In this document: positions 17,581 to 26,070 of the stretch, in pieces
Numbering within the stretch: the stretch's first letter is position 1
How the letters are laid out: every line of letters begins with the position of its first letter
From: Bacteroidales bacterium
GTDB lineage: Bacteria > Bacteroidota > Bacteroidia > Bacteroidales > P3
Reading direction: 5' to 3'
Length of the DNA: 64,000 bases
Assembly: GCA_017962665.1 (NCBI GenBank)
Contig: JAGCUU010000004.1
Span: forward strand, 1 to 64,000
Program-made: the position numbers and the translations under genes
The notes under the pieces: model-generated
What the model was told of the DNA's origin: nothing
What the model saw: only the letters and a program-made list of their open reading frames with translations
Database searches by the model: none

Positions 17581-17662
17581 CCAAAGCAATAACAACAATT
17601 ATTATTAGTTTGCTGATAATGAGCAATGAATAATCATTAACCGTTAACCTTTAAACTTTACT

Positions 17663-20296
17663 ATGGATACTTATCGTTTCAGAAAAAGAATACACAAGTT
17701 ACCAGGAAAGGTAATACACACCATTCCACTCCCGGAACCGGATGTAACCGAAGGTCACGGCGCACGTAAACAAATCGGTGAGATATGCCGCACAAATGGC
17801 TATCGGAAAGTGCTGCTGGTCACTGACCAGACACTCAGCTCGATGGGCTATGAAAAAGCCATCGCAGAATCTCTGGAGATGGCTCATGTAAAATACTCTC
17901 TCTTCAACGGCATCAATTCCGAGCCAACAATTGCAATCATAGAAGAAGGACGGAAACAGGCACTGGAATGCGGAGCAGAATGTATCATCGCACTTGGAGG
18001 AGGCTCGGTGCTTGACACATGCAAAATGATTGCTGCCAGCGTAAAGATGCACCATCTCCCAATAAAAGCTTTACTGCTGAAATTCCTTCCTGTGCGAGGC
18101 GGTACGCTGCCTGTCATCGCTGTACCATCCACGGCTGGTACAGGAGCAGAGGTAACAGTAGGTGCGGTTGTGACAAACGAACATGGAGTAAAGAGTTCCA
18201 CTGTACTGATAGGTCTCAACGTGACCCATGTGGTTCTGGACAGCGAGCTGTCAATACACGCGCCCAACCAAGTGACAGTCGCATGCGGCATGGATGCACT
18301 AAGCCACTGCATCGAAGGAGCCGTGAGTGATGTCGATGTAGACGAAGAGGATATGAAACTCTCACTTGAGGGGGTTCGACTCATACTGCAACATCTACCC
18401 TCTGTTGTCATTGAACCGGAAAACATAGAAGCACGTTTAGGAATGTGCCGTGCAGCCATGTATGGCGGCAACGCCATCAACACCCAACTGGCAGGATATG
18501 TGCATGCCTTTGCCCACAGTATAGGTGCAAAATACCATCTGCCACATGGTCAAGCCATATCACTGATGCTCATGCCTGTGTTGGAATTCCAAAAAGAGGT
18601 CTGCTTAGAAAAATACGCTATGCTGGCCCGATATTGCGGCATCGCTGGCAAAGAGACTTCCGACAACGAAGCTGCCGAACTCTTTCTTCAAGCCATAAAG
18701 CACCTGATGGCGCAGTGCGGCATGGAGACCATAGAGTCACCCGTGAGATTATGCGACCACGAGGAACTTATCCCGATGATCGCCTCCGACTCTATCAACT
18801 ACTCCTCTCCTGTCACTTTGTCCAACGAAGAAATAAAGCACCTGCTCGACTCTGTTACAACGACAGAAACGACGGAAGCTTCGTTTAACGAAAACGAGAT
18901 ACACAAAATCGTAACAGAACAACGGAAATACTTCCGCACAGGAGTCACCCTCCCAATACGATGGCGTATCAAGCAACTTAAAAAACTTAAAGCGGCAGTC
19001 ATAGCACACAAGAAGGAGTTTGAAGAGGCACTTGCCAAAGACTTGGGCAGAAGCCGTGTGGAGGCTTATCTATGCGACATCGGACCAATAGTCACCGAAA
19101 TCAACGAAATGCTCCATGGCCTGCGCCGCTGGGCACGTCCTGAACGACATTTCAGCGGATTGATGTGCTTCCCCAGCATGATTACCAAAGTATACAAGAT
19201 GCCCTATGGCGTTTCGTTAGTCATCAGCCCATTCAACTTCCCCATCCTTCTCACCATTGGAGTTGTGGCGGCGGCGATGGCAGGCGGCAACACGGTGGTC
19301 ATCAAATCCTCCAGCAAGTCGGCTGCCAGCACCGCAGCCCTCAAGCACTTTTTCGCCGAGCTCTTCCCTCCGGAATATGTCACACTCATCGACGGAGGTC
19401 ATGATGTGGCCGACATGTGTTTGGCACAGCGTTTCGACAAAATCTTCTACACCGGCTCGCCAGCGGTGGGCAAGCATGTCCTTACCGAAGCCGCCAAAAA
19501 CCTCACCCCTGTGGCGCTGGAACTGGGTGGCGAGACAGGTAACTGGTGCGTTGTGCGCAAGGACGCCGACCTGAAGGACGCCGCACGCAAGGTAGCCTTC
19601 TTCAAGCTCACCAATGCCGGACAGATATGCATCAACATCAACCAGATAGCCGTTGCCGAAGAGGTTGCGGAAACATTTATCAAGGAACTGAAAAAGGCCT
19701 TTGTAACACAGATAGGGGAACATGCCGAAGAAAATCCGGAATACCCCAAACTCATCACTGACGGAGCATACGACAAATGTGCAAGACTTGCCGACGAATA
19801 CCGCGACCGCATCGTCTTCGGTGGTGTCGGCAACAGGGATACCCGTCGCTACGCCCCCACGATGATATATCCTGTCGATATCAATGAACATATCGTCCAG
19901 CACGAACTATTCTGTCCGTTGCTTCCCATAGTGCCGTTCAAGGACTCTGAAGTCGACTCACTGATGGAGACCATCGCCGACCGCGAGCACCCGCTGGCCA
20001 TGTATCTCTTCACCAAGAATATGCGGTGGGCCAACCGTGTGATGCGCACGCAGCAATACGGTGGAGGATGCATCAACGAGGTGTGCATTCACATGATGGT
20101 GAAAGGCGTACCATTCAACGGCACCGGCCATTCCGGCATGGGTGCCTACCACGGCGAGTGGGGCTTCCGCGAGTTCACGCATCCGCAGACAGTCCTTAAA
20201 GGCAGCACCCGCTTCAACCTGCCGCTAAGGGAGCACCCTTACTCAGGAAAAAAGGGGGAAATCAAGATGAGACTGTTAAAGATATTCGAGCGATAA
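17663..20296 (+). CDS. Alcohol dehydrogenase-aldehyde dehydrogenase fusion (ADH first, ALDH second)
   Basis: 877 residues. Residues about 20-390 are an iron-dependent (group III) alcohol dehydrogenase: GGGSVLDTCKM, VPSTAGTGAEVT, metal ligands in CGMDALSHCIEG and in HAFAHSIGAKYHLPHGQA. After a linker near 395-410, residues to about 860 form an aldehyde dehydrogenase closest in feel to the class 3 (fatty aldehyde) group: SPFNFP with N525, ELGGETGNW with E620, and NAGQICININ with catalytic C656. AdhE has the opposite order (ALDH then ADH) and its ALDH half is CoA-acylating; here the order is reversed and the ALDH half resembles the non-acylating type. Substrate unknown. The downstream rhamnosidase begins 7 bp after the stop, which suggests lactaldehyde or other sugar-derived aldehydes, but that is inference. 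Confidence 0.85.
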   Translation: MDTYRFRKRIHKLPGKVIHTIPLPEPDVTEGHGARKQIGEICRTNGYRKVLLVTDQTLSSMGYEKAIAESLEMAHVKYSLFNGINSEPTIAIIEEGRKQALECGAECIIALGGGSVLDTCKMIAASVKMHHLPIKALLLKFLPVRGGTLPVIAVPSTAGTGAEVTVGAVVTNEHGVKSSTVLIGLNVTHVVLDSELSIHAPNQVTVACGMDALSHCIEGAVSDVDVDEEDMKLSLEGVRLILQHLPSVVIEPENIEARLGMCRAAMYGGNAINTQLAGYVHAFAHSIGAKYHLPHGQAISLMLMPVLEFQKEVCLEKYAMLARYCGIAGKETSDNEAAELFLQAIKHLMAQCGMETIESPVRLCDHEELIPMIASDSINYSSPVTLSNEEIKHLLDSVTTTETTEASFNENEIHKIVTEQRKYFRTGVTLPIRWRIKQLKKLKAAVIAHKKEFEEALAKDLGRSRVEAYLCDIGPIVTEINEMLHGLRRWARPERHFSGLMCFPSMITKVYKMPYGVSLVISPFNFPILLTIGVVAAAMAGGNTVVIKSSSKSAASTAALKHFFAELFPPEYVTLIDGGHDVADMCLAQRFDKIFYTGSPAVGKHVLTEAAKNLTPVALELGGETGNWCVVRKDADLKDAARKVAFFKLTNAGQICININQIAVAEEVAETFIKELKKAFVTQIGEHAEENPEYPKLITDGAYDKCARLADEYRDRIVFGGVGNRDTRRYAPTMIYPVDINEHIVQHELFCPLLPIVPFKDSEVDSLMETIADREHPLAMYLFTKNMRWANRVMRTQQYGGGCINEVCIHMMVKGVPFNGTGHSGMGAYHGEWGFREFTHPQTVLKGSTRFNLPLREHPYSGKKGEIKMRLLKIFER

Positions 20297-20303
20297 GCAT
20301 ACA

Positions 20304-22544
20304 GTGAAAAAGGCGAGTATCATATTATGGTTTTCGCTGGTTTTGGCATATATTGCCAGTGCACAGGAGTTTATCGGCTGCCGCACCGACAGCAGCTGGG
20401 CCGAGGCACCTATACTACGCAAGATATTCACGCTGAAGGAAGGCGACTTCAAACACTACGACTTCCAAACCTTAACATTCACCGTCGATGTTACCTCGCT
20501 GGGATACCACGAGGTTTATGTAAACAATGTCAGGGTTGGCGACAAGGTGTTGCAACCCGCTGTGTCGCAGCTCAACAAGCGCGCCCTCCGGGTAACCTAC
20601 GATATCACCGACCTTGTACACGAAGGCAAGAACGAGATAATGCTTAGGTTAGGCCAGGGTTGGGGGCGCATCTACGGCACTCCGGCAGTGGTGAAAGCGG
20701 CAGTCATGCGCGCGGTGTCTGATGATGAATGCGGCCTGAGCGACTATGTCGTATGGACCGACAGCACCTGGGAGGCCACCCCTTCTGGATACAGCTATAC
20801 AGGCAGCTGGCAGCCACTGCAGTTCGAAGGCGAACGGTACGATGCCCGTGTAAAGCCCAACTGGCGGCCAGCCTCAGTCTTTGATGCAAAAGACATTGTT
20901 GTATCGCGTCAGGAGTTCAAGGGCAACCGTATCGTTGATACTGTCGGGATACAGGCTTTCGAGTTGCTGCCCGACAGTAGTTTGCTGCTTGATTTTGGAC
21001 GGGTGGTCACGGGATGGTTCGTGGCAGTGTTCGTGCCTCAGTACACCGAGACGGAAGATGACGAACCCGTTGCATTGCCTGCTGGCACCGAGGTGACGAT
21101 AGAGTATCTCGACCATATAAATGCCAAGCCGCCTCACACAGAAACCGACATATACATCTCCGACGGCAAAGGTAAGGACCTCTTCTGTAACCGTTTTCAC
21201 ACCCACTCCTTCCGCTATGTTCGCATCAAAGGGGCAGGTATCGTTGGTGCACGTGCCCTGCAAATCTCAGCCGTCGACCCCAATAAGGGCGCTAACTTCG
21301 AATGCAACGATGAACGGATGAACACTATCCACGACATGGTGAAGTACACCCTCAGCAACCTCACCTTTAGTGGCTATATGGTCGACTGTCCGCACCTCGA
21401 GCGCATGGGTTACGGCGGCGACGGCAACTCCTCTACCATGACGCTGCAGACCATCTGGGATGTGCGCGACACCTACCGCAACTGGATGCAGGCCTGGGGC
21501 GACGCCATGGAACCTGATGGCGAACTGCCATACGTGGCACCAGCCTTCCGCACCGGCGGCGGCCCCTATTGGAGCGGCTTTATCGTCAAAGCACCGTGGC
21601 GCACCTACCTCAACTGCGGCGACCGCTACCTCATCGTCGAGTACTACAAAAAGATGAAACGCTGGCTGGAGTTTATCGAGCGCAACAGCGATGACTATAT
21701 CCTGCAGCCTTGGCCCGACAACGAGCGGCACACATGGTTCCTCGGCGACTGGCTGGCTCCCGAAGGGGTTGACATCAAGGGCGAGAGCGTGCTGCATGTG
21801 AACAGCTGCTTCATCAGCGAATGTCTGTACGATATGGAGCGGATGGCCATCATGACCGGCCATCACGATGACGCACGGCACTTTGCCGAATGGCGGAAAA
21901 ATCTCAACGCATCCATCCATCGCCACTTCTACCACCCCGAGACACATACTTATGCCAACGGCACTCCTCTCGACCAAGCCTACGCCCTGCTGATGGGCAT
22001 CCCTCCTGACAGCGCCACCACTGCCGCGGTGAAGGCGCAGCTGCTCAAAGACTGCCACGGGAAGTACCGCGACCATATCGCCGTGGGCCTTGTCGGCATA
22101 CCCGTCTTCACCGAATGGTGCATCAAGGAAAGGGAAACCGACTTGATGGCCACCATCTTGCGTCAAGAGGACTATCCTGGCTATCTCCACATGATTAACA
22201 ACGGTGCCACCACGACTTGGGAGTCGTGGGACGGCCACCGCAGCCATGTCCACAACTGCTACACCGGCATAGGAATCTGGTTCTACCAGGCGCTAGCCGG
22301 TATACGTCCCGACCCCGAACAGCCCGGCTATAAGCACTTCTTCCTCGACCCGCAGCCATGCGAGGGCATTGATTGGGTGAAATGCTCCAAGCCCACCCTC
22401 TACGGCGACATTCGTGTTGAGATTACAAGGGAAGAGGTAAAAATCACAGTCCCTGAAGGAGCATCGGCCACGGTATTCCCCGGCACCTCGCACGAACAAA
22501 CGGTCGATGCCGGAACCTGGGAGTTTGAAATAAAATTTAAATAG
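20304..22544 (+). CDS. Alpha-L-rhamnosidase-like glycoside hydrolase (GH78 type)
   Basis: 746 residues, starting at a GTG 7 bp after the previous stop; the following 20 residues (KKASIILWFSLVLAYIASA) form a signal peptide, which supports this start. An N-terminal beta-sandwich that binds carbohydrate (about 30-320) leads to an (alpha/alpha)6 barrel and a C-terminal beta domain. The active-site stretch D361-C-P-H-L-E366-R-M-G-Y-G-G-D corresponds to DCP..ER.G..GD of GH78, and NGATTTWESWDGHRSHVHNC is the usual second catalytic segment. It probably acts in the periplasm or at the surface on rhamnose-containing glycans. Base composition is clearly more GC-rich than the neighbourhood. Confidence 0.85.
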   Translation: MKKASIILWFSLVLAYIASAQEFIGCRTDSSWAEAPILRKIFTLKEGDFKHYDFQTLTFTVDVTSLGYHEVYVNNVRVGDKVLQPAVSQLNKRALRVTYDITDLVHEGKNEIMLRLGQGWGRIYGTPAVVKAAVMRAVSDDECGLSDYVVWTDSTWEATPSGYSYTGSWQPLQFEGERYDARVKPNWRPASVFDAKDIVVSRQEFKGNRIVDTVGIQAFELLPDSSLLLDFGRVVTGWFVAVFVPQYTETEDDEPVALPAGTEVTIEYLDHINAKPPHTETDIYISDGKGKDLFCNRFHTHSFRYVRIKGAGIVGARALQISAVDPNKGANFECNDERMNTIHDMVKYTLSNLTFSGYMVDCPHLERMGYGGDGNSSTMTLQTIWDVRDTYRNWMQAWGDAMEPDGELPYVAPAFRTGGGPYWSGFIVKAPWRTYLNCGDRYLIVEYYKKMKRWLEFIERNSDDYILQPWPDNERHTWFLGDWLAPEGVDIKGESVLHVNSCFISECLYDMERMAIMTGHHDDARHFAEWRKNLNASIHRHFYHPETHTYANGTPLDQAYALLMGIPPDSATTAAVKAQLLKDCHGKYRDHIAVGLVGIPVFTEWCIKERETDLMATILRQEDYPGYLHMINNGATTTWESWDGHRSHVHNCYTGIGIWFYQALAGIRPDPEQPGYKHFFLDPQPCEGIDWVKCSKPTLYGDIRVEITREEVKITVPEGASATVFPGTSHEQTVDAGTWEFEIKFK

Positions 22545-22598
22545 TTTGCCCCTCTGCGACTGTAACATGAATAATATTTTCTTCAACATCCGTAATAT

Positions 22599-24776
22599 AT
22601 GAATAGGCGTTATGCATTAATAATTCTGCTTTTGATGGTGTTGCCAATAGTTGGCACCGCACAGGGGGCAGCAGCATTGGCCGAGAGACTGCTGGGAAAC
22701 GAGGTGCGCCACTTCGTTTTCTGTGGGATACCTGCTTCAGAGGCCTCGGGCGACACCTTCTTCGTAGCGCCGAGTGCCGACGGCAAATATATTCTTATTG
22801 GTGGTAACAACGACATCAGCATGGCCGTAGGACTGAATTATTACCTGCGGAAATATGCCAAAGTGCATGTCTCGTGGTTCAACACCGAACCCCTACAATT
22901 GCCCGAGAAATGGCCACTGCCTCCATGCAAAGAGGGCGGCAAGGCTGCGGTACCGCAACGCTTCTTCCTCAACTACTGTACCTACGGTTACACAATGGTG
23001 TGGTGGCAGTGGCCTCAATGGGAGCGTTTCATCGACTGGATGGCGCTCAACGGCATCAATATGCCGCTGGCGCTGACGGGACAGGAGGCCGTGTGGCAGG
23101 AGGTGTGGCGAGAGATGGACATGACAGACGACGAGATACGCGCCTACTTCTCGGGGCCTGCACACCTCCCCTGGCACCGCATGGCCAACCTCGACGGCTT
23201 TGGGGGTCCCCTGCCGCAGTCGTGGATTGACGGCCAGAAAGAATTGCAGAAGCAGATATTGGAGCGCGAGCGTGCTCTCGGTATGACGCCCGTGCTGCCC
23301 GCCTTTGCGGGGCATGTGCCGTCGCGCATCGCGGAGCTCAGCCCTAAGGCCGACATAAAGCGACTCTCGCCCTGGTGCGGATTCGAGCCCACCTGCTTTC
23401 TCAACTCCACTGACCCGCTCTTCGCCGACATCCAGCGGCGCTACCTTGCCAAGCAGGAGGCGCTCTACGGCACCGACCATATCTACGGTGTCGACCCCTT
23501 CAACGAGATGGATCCGCCCTCGTGGGAGCCCGACTACCTGGCGGCGGTGTCGAATGGCATCTACCGCACCCTGCAACAATCCGACCCTGAGGCGCGATGG
23601 CTGCAGATGAGCTGGGTCTTCTACTACAAGCGCAAGCAGTGGACTCCAGAGCGGCTCAAAGCCTACCTTACCGCTGTGCCGCAGGACAGCCTCGTGCTGC
23701 TCGACTATTTCTGTGAGAAGACCGAGGTGTGGCGCGAGACGGAGGGGTTTTACGGACAGCCCTTCATCTGGTGCTATCTTGGCAACTTTGGAGGCAACAC
23801 CATGCTGGTGGGCGACCTTTACGCTCTGGAGAACAAGTTGAGGTCAGCCCTCAACGAGTCGAACCGCAACCTCATCGGTGTAGGCTCAACGCTCGAGGGT
23901 TTTGATTGCAGCCCTCAGACATACGAATTCCTTTTCTCGTCAGTATGGGGTGTTTCGGCCAATAACTTCGTCGACCAATGGGCAGATATGCGCTACGGCA
24001 AGGAGAATAAGACCGTACGCAAAGCCTGGCACCTGCTTGCCGACAGCGTCTACAAGGACTGGTCGTTCTACGGACTAGGAACGCAGATGGTGGCGCGACC
24101 CGACTTCGAGGGTCACGGCACCTACTACACAAAACCCTACTATTCCTACAACAACGACCGTCTGCTGGAGGCCATACGCTTGCTGATGAAGAAACCCGTC
24201 GACCGCTACGGATATGAGTACGACATCGTCAACCTCCTCTCCCAGTGGATGGGCAACCATTTTATGGACATCCGCAACGCCTTCACCGAGGCCTACAAGG
24301 CGGGCGACACCATGGCCATGCAGCAAGCCTACCGTGCCGCCGAGCGGCTGATGTGCGATGCAGACCTGCTGCTTTGTTCCAAGCGTGAATACAGCTTCTC
24401 CCATTGGGTCTCCGCTGCCCGCCAGTGGGGAGGCGACGACAAAGTGTTATGCGACTACTACGGCATTCAGGCCCACACCCTGCTCACCGTCTGGGGCGGT
24501 CCCGTACTCAACGACTACGCCAACCGCTTATGGGGTGGATTGCTAAAAGATTACTATTGGCAACAGCGTTGGAGACCATTCTTCGAGGGTGCGCTGCAAG
24601 CCCGCAGAGAGGGCAAGGTTTTCGATGAAGAGGTGTTCAAACACGACCTTTCCGAACGCGAACAGGCTTTCGCTCAACGCACATGGAGCCTACTCTCTTA
24701 CAAGATCCCTCCAAAAACACTACAGCAAGCTAAAGAGATACTCAAACGTATCGACCAAGGGGTGTACAACCCATAA
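22599..24776 (+). CDS. Alpha-N-acetylglucosaminidase (GH89)
   Basis: 725 residues with a signal peptide (about 1-21). GH89 enzymes, like human NAGLU, release terminal alpha-linked GlcNAc, for example from heparan sulfate or mucin O-glycans. The N-terminal alpha/beta domain, the barrel starting RFFLNYCTYGYTMVWWQWPQW, the acid/base E303 in GVDPFNEMDPP, and the nucleophile E433 in STLEGFD are all recognisable. Length matches the family. Codons are GC-rich like the rhamnosidase before it. Together the two enzymes and the fused dehydrogenase form a glycan-use group lacking SusC/SusD partners. Confidence 0.92.
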   Translation: MNRRYALIILLLMVLPIVGTAQGAAALAERLLGNEVRHFVFCGIPASEASGDTFFVAPSADGKYILIGGNNDISMAVGLNYYLRKYAKVHVSWFNTEPLQLPEKWPLPPCKEGGKAAVPQRFFLNYCTYGYTMVWWQWPQWERFIDWMALNGINMPLALTGQEAVWQEVWREMDMTDDEIRAYFSGPAHLPWHRMANLDGFGGPLPQSWIDGQKELQKQILERERALGMTPVLPAFAGHVPSRIAELSPKADIKRLSPWCGFEPTCFLNSTDPLFADIQRRYLAKQEALYGTDHIYGVDPFNEMDPPSWEPDYLAAVSNGIYRTLQQSDPEARWLQMSWVFYYKRKQWTPERLKAYLTAVPQDSLVLLDYFCEKTEVWRETEGFYGQPFIWCYLGNFGGNTMLVGDLYALENKLRSALNESNRNLIGVGSTLEGFDCSPQTYEFLFSSVWGVSANNFVDQWADMRYGKENKTVRKAWHLLADSVYKDWSFYGLGTQMVARPDFEGHGTYYTKPYYSYNNDRLLEAIRLLMKKPVDRYGYEYDIVNLLSQWMGNHFMDIRNAFTEAYKAGDTMAMQQAYRAAERLMCDADLLLCSKREYSFSHWVSAARQWGGDDKVLCDYYGIQAHTLLTVWGGPVLNDYANRLWGGLLKDYYWQQRWRPFFEGALQARREGKVFDEEVFKHDLSEREQAFAQRTWSLLSYKIPPKTLQQAKEILKRIDQGVYNP

Positions 24777-24794
24777 AACGACAAATGTAATATT

Positions 24795-25655
24795 ATGAAA
24801 CTTAGCAACGATATCATCACCATTGAGGTGGCTGAACATGGAGCCGAACTGGTAAGTCTCAAAAAGGGTGGCCGCGAATACCTGTGGACAGGTGATGCAG
24901 CCTTCTGGAACCGTCATGCACCGATACTTTTCCCTGCCGTCGGGAAACCCTATAACAACGAATTGCATGTAGACGGCAAGGTCTATCCTATGAAACAGCA
25001 CGGCTACGCTCGCGACAGCGAGTTCAAGGTCATCGACAAGGGTCGTTTGCGCATGAAGGAGAGTTCCCTCAGTGACAGTTATCCCTATCGTCTGGGGTTG
25101 GAAGCTTATTATCGCTTGGATGGCAGTGATGTGGAGATAAAGTGGACTGTGAAGAACCTTGACGACAAAGAGGCTTTCTTCCAGATTGGCGCCCATCCCG
25201 GTTTTATATTGCCCGATTACGAACCAGGAAGAATGTTTAACGGGTCTGTTCGCTTCTACAGCAAAGAAGGGAAACGCATAAACCCCACCCTCACATCAGG
25301 ACTTGAGGACGGCAACCGAGTTCCGAAAGGTGCAAATAACTTCCTGCTTCACGAGACGCCTCTTATGCCCAACACTTTTGCCCATGACGCTCTTATCATT
25401 GAGCAGGGACAAGTGGGAGCGGTGCAATTGTATGACAGACATTGTGAACCAGTCTTGGCTGTGCATTGTCCGCAGGCCGAGGCCTTCGGAATCTGGGCTC
25501 CCAATAAAGAAGGCTGCCCCTTCATCTGTATCGAGCCATGGTGTGGCATCTGCGACGCGAAAGGCTTCACCGACGACATCTCCAAGCGCCAGTACATCCA
25601 TCGCTTGGCGCCCAAGGAGAGCTACGAATTCATTTACACCATCCAACTATATTGA
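24795..25655 (+). CDS. Aldose 1-epimerase family protein (LacX-like)
   Basis: 286 residues. Beta-sandwich mutarotase superfamily with FWNRHAPILFPAVGKP near the start (catalytic His region), FFQIGAHPGFILP in the middle with the second His, and CIEPWCGICDAKGF near the end. This subgroup (LacX/YihR-like) is often found with sugar catabolic genes. No signal peptide, so cytoplasmic. It starts 18 bp after the GH89 gene and is followed 3 bp later by the Nudix gene. Confidence 0.85.
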   Translation: MKLSNDIITIEVAEHGAELVSLKKGGREYLWTGDAAFWNRHAPILFPAVGKPYNNELHVDGKVYPMKQHGYARDSEFKVIDKGRLRMKESSLSDSYPYRLGLEAYYRLDGSDVEIKWTVKNLDDKEAFFQIGAHPGFILPDYEPGRMFNGSVRFYSKEGKRINPTLTSGLEDGNRVPKGANNFLLHETPLMPNTFAHDALIIEQGQVGAVQLYDRHCEPVLAVHCPQAEAFGIWAPNKEGCPFICIEPWCGICDAKGFTDDISKRQYIHRLAPKESYEFIYTIQLY

Positions 25656-25658
25656 ACC

Positions 25659-26051
25659 ATGAAACAAATAGAAGTCGTTGCAGCCATAATACACGATTCT
25701 GAAGGTCGCATATTCGCCACGCAGCGTGGATATGGTGAGTGGAAAGGCTGGTGGGAGTTCCCTGGTGGCAAGGTAGAGGCCAGCGAGAGCCATGAAGAAG
25801 CCCTGCGGCGCGAAATCTGGGAAGAATTGGAGACAAGCATCGTCATCGAGCGTCTGTTGGCGACGGTTGAATGGGATTACCCGAAGTTCCATCTCACTAT
25901 GCACTGCTACTGGTGCCATGTGGAGAGCGGAACCCTTACCTTGAAAGAACACGAGGCGGCGCGGTGGCTAAAACCTGACAAATTGGAGAGTGTCAACTGG
26001 CTTCCTGCAGACAAAAGTCTTGTCAATCAACTTGCAGACAAAACAGTATAA
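25659..26051 (+). CDS. Nudix hydrolase, MutT/CTP pyrophosphohydrolase type
   Basis: 130 residues. The Nudix box is complete: GGKVEASESHEEALRREIWEEL (G-x5-E-x7-REuxEE, positions about 35-56). The beginning KQIEVVAAIIHDSEGRIFATQRGYGEWKGWWEFPGG is typical of the short MutT-like (deoxy)nucleoside triphosphate pyrophosphohydrolases of Bacteroidota, which clean oxidised or modified nucleotides. It starts 3 bp after the epimerase stop and converges with the next gene. Confidence 0.88.
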   Translation: MKQIEVVAAIIHDSEGRIFATQRGYGEWKGWWEFPGGKVEASESHEEALRREIWEELETSIVIERLLATVEWDYPKFHLTMHCYWCHVESGTLTLKEHEAARWLKPDKLESVNWLPADKSLVNQLADKTV

Positions 26052-26070
26052 TAATCCAAGTATTGCTTTA

